Positions 22,501-30,503 of a stretch of DNA of 64,000 nt are shown in pieces. This DNA comes from Periplaneta americana. Its lineage: Eukaryota > Arthropoda > Insecta > Blattodea > Blattidae. Both the position numbers and the translations under genes were made by a program. The notes under the pieces were generated by a model. That model was not told where the DNA came from, searched no databases, and was given only the letters and a program-made list of their open reading frames with translations. Positions within the stretch are counted from its first letter, which is position 1; each line of letters starts with the position of its first letter. Where the stretch lies: contig NC_091121.1 in assembly GCF_040183065.1 (NCBI RefSeq), forward strand, positions 66,686,787-66,750,786. The letters run 5' to 3'.

Positions 22501-25500
22501 TTTGTTGAAAAATGAACAAACTAGTAATGTCACAGAGTTCTATCTGATGACAACATTTGAAAATATTTATTTTGACAAAGTTCTAACTGCAAGCTGTTAC
22601 TATTCTCTTGCAAAGATCCAGGAATTTAATTTGTGTTATGCGCGGCTAAGCATGATCATCATCATCATCGACGCTACAGCCCAATTTGAGCCTCGGCCTC
22701 CCTTAGAACTCTCTTCCATGCATTTCTGTCCCTGGCAACCAACCACCATCCTTTAATTCCCACTTTCTTTAGATCCTCTAACACTCCATCCATCCATCGC
22801 AGTCTTGGTCGTCCTACACTCCTTTTTCCTTCAAATTTATTCCCCATAACTTTCTTGGGTATCTCATGATCTGCCATCCTTTGCACATGTCCTGCCCATC
22901 TTAATCTTGATATTTTAATGACTGTAACCACATCAGGGGACTTATATAGTTGGTAAAGTTCAAAGTTGTATCTTATTCGCCATTCTCCTTTATCACATAT
23001 TGGGCCATATATCTTCCTTAGAATTTTGGTTTCAAAGGATCTCAATCTTGACATATGAGTCTTTGAGAGGGTCCACGTTTCACTGCCATATGTTAATACA
23101 GGTTTTACCAAAACATTATAAATATTGCATTTTGTTTCCCTTGTAAGAAGTCTTGACTTAAAGTGCCTTAATAATCCAAAATATGCTTTATTGGCATTTT
23201 GAATTCTTCTATCAATTTCTTCACTAATATCATTAGTGTCATTGATTAAGGAGCCCAGATATACAAAACTAGAGACCCTCTGAAATTTATATTGATTAAT
23301 TTTTAAGTGGGTTGTTGTTGTCAAGTCCCTTTTTTGTTTTTTACATCCAACAATCATGTACTTAGTCTTCTGTTCGTTAATTTTCAGCCCTATTTTTTGG
23401 GCTGCTGTTTCTAAAGCAGGAAATGTTCTCTTAACATTCTCCACAGATCGACCAATGATATCTATATCATCAGCATAGGCCAGTATTTGGGATGATTTGT
23501 AGAGTATTGTACTTCTAGTTTGTATATCTGCATCCCTTATCACTTTTTCAAGGGCAATATTAAATAAAAGACACGCTAATGAGTCGCCCTGTCTTAGACC
23601 CTTAGTTGTTTGAAATAAATCTGATAGTTCAGATTGGATCTTTATTTGACACTGACTGTCATCCATGCATGTTTTAACTAGTCTCACCAGCTTCTTCGGA
23701 ATGTTCAGCTCTACCATCGCCTTATAAAGCTCAGCTCTATTGATGCTGTCATATGCCGTTGAAAAATCAACAAACAAATGATGAGTTTCAATTTTTTGTT
23801 CATATGTTTTCTCAATAATTTGTCTTAAAGTAAAAATTTGATCAATTGTCGACTTTCCGCTTCTGAAGCCAGCTTGATATTTTCCTATGGCCCTTTCTGT
23901 GTATGGTAATAGCCTGTTGTGCAAGATTCTGGAGAATATCTTATAAGTGGTATTTAATAACGTTATTCCTCTATAATTAGAGCAAATCATCTGGTCACCC
24001 TTCTTGTGTAATGGGCATATAACTCCAATTCTCCAATCATCAGGAATCATTTCTTGTGTCCATATGTCCTTAATTAATTTCTGTATGTCTTGTATTAATT
24101 CATTACTGCTACTCTGAAGGAGTTCTGATTGGATACTATCCATTCCTGGTGCTTTGTTTTTCTTTAATCCAATTATTACATCTCTTATCTCTTCTTCGGT
24201 GGGTTCATCAATATCATCATGATCATCATTCCTATAATCGTTATTATTTATAATACATTGTAGATCATTATTTTCCTTGTTTAAAAATTCCTTAAAATGT
24301 TCGGTCCATCGTTTTAGAATTTCATTCCTTTTTGTTAAAATCATCCCTTCATTATCCTTACACATAGTGATTCTAGGTTTAAAGTTTTTCCTATCGGAGT
24401 TGACAATTTTATAAAAATGCTTACTATTGTTTGTCCTTCTGAAGTCTTCTAAGTTTTCCATACGCTGGTTCTCATATATCCTCTTCTTTGTCCTATGAAC
24501 TCTTTTCTCCTCTCTCCTTTTAATTCTATATTCTTCTTTAGATTGTCTTGTGCATCCTCTTTGTAGCATTACGGTATAAGCTAAATTCTTCTCTTGTGTA
24601 ACCAATTCACATTCCTCATCAAACCAGTGATTTCTTTCTGGTTTATCAATTTCTCCTAATATACTTACAGCTGTTCTAGTAATTATATTCTTTATTCCAT
24701 TCCATTGTTCATTTATTGTCACATTATTTGCTGTCGTGTCATTCTTCCTATTTCTTAGTTGCTCCTCCATTTGCTGCTTGTATAACGTTTCAGTTTTCTC
24801 CTTTTTTAGCTCTTCAATGTTGAATTTTACGATTTTCCTGCTGTTAACTTGGTGTGTATTTACATTTTTATGATTTGATATTCTTTGTCGAAATTTGGAT
24901 ATAACCATAAAATGATCTGAGTCCATATTAACTCCTCTGTAAGATCTAACATCCATCAAGCTGGATATATGTCTCTTATCTATTAGAGTATGGTCAATCT
25001 GGTTCACAGTTACTCCGTCAGGGTGTTTCCAGGTACCTTTGTGGATCTTCTTATGACAAAATATTGTACTTCCTATGACCATTCCTCTAGAGGCTGCAAA
25101 ATTTATTAGCCTACATCCATTGCCATTACTGACATTGTGGAGACTATGTTTCCCAATGGTGGTTTGGTATACACTTTCTTTACCAACTTGTGCGTTCAGA
25201 TCACCTAGTATAATTTTAATGTCGTTCTTGGGACAGGAGTCGTAAGCTTTATCTAATCGATAATAAAAACTTTCTTTTTCGTTATCTTGCTTGTCTTCTG
25301 TCGGAGCATGGACATTAATTAGGCTACAATTGAAGAATTTACCTCTAGTTCTAAGGATGCATATTCTATCACTTAAGGGTTTAAAGTCCATGATAATATG
25401 CTTGACTCTATTATTTACTACAAATCCTGTACCAAATTGATGTTTATGCTTGTTACAACTATAGAAGACCGTACATTCTTTCTTCTCAATGACTCCTTCA

Positions 25501-28500
25501 CCTAACCATCTCACTTCCTGTATTGCTGTTATGTCCGCAGTACATATTTTCAATTGTTCAATCAGCGTTTTCAATGCTCCTGGTTTGTATAATGTTAGGA
25601 CGTTCCAAGTACCAATCCGTAACTCATTTACCTTTTTCAAGCCAGGTTGCGAACGATTAATCCGTCCGTTTACTAATTCTTTGGGTTTCATAGAGTCGCC
25701 AACCCTACGCCTAACCTCCCAGCAATCCTGAGGGGACGATGATTTTCTGTCAGGGTTTACTCCCTTAGCTGATAAGTCTCAATTATAGCGTCAAGGACTC
25801 GCTTTGCACCCTCACATGGCTTAGCGTTACCCAGGGACCATGATGTGGACATGCATATGTACGCCTTGGTAGGATTAAATGGCGTTTCTCGAGTTTTAAT
25901 AGTTCACAACCATCAGCAAATTGTGAACCCTCGAGGCCACATACTACCCCTTTTGTCCCCGGCTAAGCATGATATCATATTTTATTTGTAATTTTCACGG
26001 CATATTGGTTAATATATGTGTAATGTGTTCAGATTATTGATAATTAATTTAAAACGAATATCAGTATAACGGTACTTTTTTCTATAAGAAACAGCTATTA
26101 GTATAATGAAAGTGGGATATCAAAGTTCTGACGATACGTTCTGTGATAACTACTCTGATGATTAGATTCCTCTTATTTCATCTGATTATGAAGATTATGA
26201 AGAGAGTCGTAATGTGTGGTCTACAATGCAATTTGTGAGGTTAGATAAGCTATTACAAATTAAGACTCTGCATTTATAATTTTACAGTGAATTTCCTTTC
26301 AAAGAATATGGGTTGTTGTTGTTGTTGTTGTTTAGTCAACTGTCCGATGACAGTTCTGACCAATGATGTTATAGTTACTTACCTAGATGCACAGTGAGCG
26401 CAGCTGTGCTGTAAAAAATTGAAACCCTTCGTACATCGTCATCATTGTGGCAAATGTGGCATTTACCAGGTGGTTGTGATAGTCATTGCGAGTGTAAACA
26501 GTGTGCATTTGATGAATCTATCATAATTATGCATTTTTTTAAGGCTTATAACTGCACAAATCGCTTGAGGAAAGGCTACAGCATCACTTTTCATGTGTAA
26601 ATAACGATATTTAAATGCATCTAATAGTTTAACATTCAATTAATGCAGGCAATAAATAGCACTTTCATGTAGATTGAATTATTCTGTCAGCTTACACTAA
26701 AACTATTTCGGCAGACATATTGCTGGTATTTTTTAAATATGATGGAGGCATTATAATAAAATGTGTTATTCCTAGCTTTCCCCCTAGAAAAAAAAAAGCA
26801 GAACCACTGTTGAGATGGTTATCTGTCATTAAAATAGATAATTTTATTCGAACAAATTATCACAACACAAATTGTATTCTGAACATTTCGCAGAAGATTG
26901 CTTCTGGAAATCACATGAAAAAAATGGAAGATGGTGCAGTTTCATCCCTCTTTAATTTTCCAGAACATCTTATGTGGATAGGTTCATTGTTGAAACAAGT
27001 TAAATTCACATAGACCTAATTTCCATTGGCTTCAACTTCATCATTTAAAAGTGTATTTAGTAGAATTAATTTTTTTCGTGGTATAAAAATATATATACTA
27101 GAAAAACACTCTACGAGGATTCTGAAAAGAAGTACTGAAGTCTCAGAACTAGACAATGTAACTGTTATTGCGAATTGTTCACACATCTCTGATACTATCA
27201 GAGTGAATCACAATTATATGCTCAGTCCCAAGAAAAGATTGAGATTAATGGAAGATGAGTTGCAGAAAAAGAATGAACAGATTAGGAGTTTGGAAAAAGA
27301 AAACCTGGCTTGTAAAAGAAAATGTGACATTGTTGTTTAGTCAACTGTCCAAAGACTGTCTGAACATCACAAGTGATACCAAAAAGGCGCCACTTATGAG
27401 GCAACTAGGTCAGAAGATAATGGGTTAGGGTGGCCAGTTCCTTTCCTCCTCCATTGCATACATTGCCGACTAGCTACATATTACACTGATCAGACTTCAG
27501 ATGATGTTCTTTCTCTGCCACATATCGTCAAGTGAGATGTACTGCCTGATAATAGATGTACATATCAGTCAGAATCTCAATCAGAGGATGTGACAGATAT
27601 GCAGTTATAATATCAAACTTAAGAAGTTCGACTAAAAAACTGAAGTCAGGGTGCACCATAGGAGGCTGGTCTATACTACACTCGCTATGAGATGATGTTG
27701 GAGATTTGTTTGAGATTCAATTTCTCTGATTTTTCGAATTCAATGCTCTATCCTCAAGGTCATTTAATCTGAGACATAAAAGATTCATTTGCTCTGTAGA
27801 ATTCGTTATCAAGTTCGTTATACACTTAGCTATTTTAAACAAAGGGATAAAAAGGCACAAGGCAAAAGTGTTGTGTATTTACAGAGTGCATACAAATCTG
27901 TGATGTTCGGGTATAGGGGGATGTCATTTTTTTGTGCAGATGGAATTTTGTTCTCCAGATGAACACACACGTTAAATTATACAAGTGAGAGTGCAAAAAT
28001 CAAAAGAATACTAACAGTTGATGTGTTTTATTTGTGTAGAACATTATTTGCAATAAGGGTCCGGAGTTTAATTTTCATTTATCTCCAAATTCATTTTCCC
28101 TTTACCCAAACAACACAGAAATTATCTGGACAAACTTTCTGGGATGATGGGTGGACATGTTTTGGCACATAACCATGTGTCAGAAAATATGTTTCTTACA
28201 ACACCAGATCGTTAAGTGCTTGTAAGCGCATTTCCAGAAACAAGAACTGATCAATGTCAATAGATTCAAACAGCCTGCCAAGCAGTGCAGCTATCACCAA
28301 TATTTTACAGTTAGAAGTAAATTTATTAATCAACTTTCCAGTTTCCGTCAAGCAAAACTCAGAAAAATGGGTTATGTCAAGTAGTAGGACTGTTTGTAAA
28401 GTAAAGAATGTGTAGCCATAAAATATTTATTGTCATAATCTTAAAAAAATTGAAAAAAAAAAAATATATGTTTATATAGTATATATGTTTTGCCTCGTAC

Positions 28501-29707
28501 CTTAAGGTACAGTACAGTCACACGTCGCTACTTTTGCAGCGATGCAGTACAAAAAACTGCGCAACTCTCGTACTGTGACGTGTGAACAACGGTGCAACTC
28601 GAAAAGTAGCGGCTGCCGAACCTGCTGCTCGCTACTTTTCCATGCTGCGCGCAGCTTAAAAGTAGCGACGTGTGAACAGGGTTGTCAGGGTTGCAGCTGC
28701 AGCATTTTTGATATCGGTTTTGTTGAAACTTTTGCTGCAGTTGCGACCAGTGTTGCCACCCAAATGTGCCAATCATACTTTTATTATTTGGATGTGTTTT
28801 AATGTTAGATGTGATGAAAATAAATTATTTGTAACAGTTATTAAATGCACAACACAGTCTGAGCATATTTGCTGACGATATAATTCACTTTTTAAATTTT
28901 CTATAGCATAGTTTCAAACAGGAGGGTTGCCAACATTGATTACGTGAATATGCTGTTGGTTATCATTTAAGTATATAGGCGTTTTTAAAAGCTTTATAGT
29001 AAAAATAATGCCAATTTCTGAATACTAGTTAGGACAGAAAAGCAAATAATAGATAAGTAAGCTTTCGCATGAATTTATTAATAATGCGAACATAACCACA
29101 AAATGTATATTGAGAAGTCAACACGGAGATGGAAACCTGCAGCATGACTGCGGCTGCAAAAGTAGCGCCTTGTGTGTGAACAGACTCGCAACCTCCAGTT
29201 GCAACTTTTGCTGCACTCGGGTTGTGCAGCACGAAAAGTAGTTTGCAGCGCACTACTTTTGGCTTACGTGTGAACACGACACGCAACTTTTGCAGCTGCA
29301 GTACAAAAGTTGCGCAGCAAAGGTAGCGACGTGTGACCGTACCTTTAACCAGTATTTAAAGTGTGCCAGTATGAGCTGGATACACATATGAACCTGAGAC
29401 AGTATAGCATACTGTTGATGAGACTGGTAAAATGTAAATTTAATATAGCTTTATATAAAGTTGCTATCCATCCAAAACATTTATTTTATTTATTTTACAA
29501 TTATTAATTACATATTATGAATACGATTATAGGTCTTATACATAATTTTAATGAAATTGTTGTACTTTTTTTTCATATAAAAGATCAACAACTTATAATA
29601 ATTCGGGACGAACATGATCAGTGGAGAATATTCAGAGCATGCTACGCATGCACTGCATGCCCTGTTATTTAAAAAAAAACACATACTCTATAATTCAAAT
29701 CATTATA

Positions 29708-29748
<41 letters not shown>

Positions 29749-30454
29749 AATTTTATTTACATTTATTTTTCGCGTTTTATTTTCCTGAAAAATGTTAAAT
29801 ACTGCTGCGTTTAGTTTAAATATAACAGGTTAGACTGTATGCAATTATATACCCTGTATGCATTGTTTGACCAAAATGCCTTCTGAAGCCTTGGGGTGTA
29901 TCACTGTTTACAGATCTCAGAAAAGCGCCGAGCAGAGAAGGTGTTTGTTAGGGTGAAATACCAGTCATTTCAGGTGCCAGAAAAGCTGAGAGTAAGGATG
30001 CATGCTATACAGCAGTAGTGGACTGTCTCACAGATTTCTGCCAGCTTGACCGTTTATTTTGAATGGTTATTCCGACAGTGATATGTTTCAATACAACAGA
30101 AAAATCGATACTGTTTACCATTCAAAGATTCGCAACTTTCACAATTTAGTTTACAGTGTAGCTTGATTTCGTGACACGTGCAGTACTCAAGATTCATTCA
30201 GATCGGTGACATGATAAAATTGTATTTGTTGTTTTATTTAATGTAAAAATGAGTGACTGTAACGAGTGTGTCAATGTGGGAAAACTTAAATTAAAACATT
30301 TCTGACATTCGAACTTTGAGGAAAAGCAAATGATATTTTCTTGGGATAGGCCAGTGATTAAATTAACAGCGATTGGATTTCACACAAACAAATAAATATA
30401 CTGGTAAGTCCACAGAATTACGTTTTGAAAGTTAAACATTGTAACTTTATTCTG

Positions 30455-30503
<49 letters not shown>

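Noticed and set aside
28528..29286. Cysteine-rich frames on both strands
   Set aside because: They fall in the repetitive subterminal ends of a non-autonomous transposon; the Cys content comes from the GCAACTTTTGCTGCA-type repeats.
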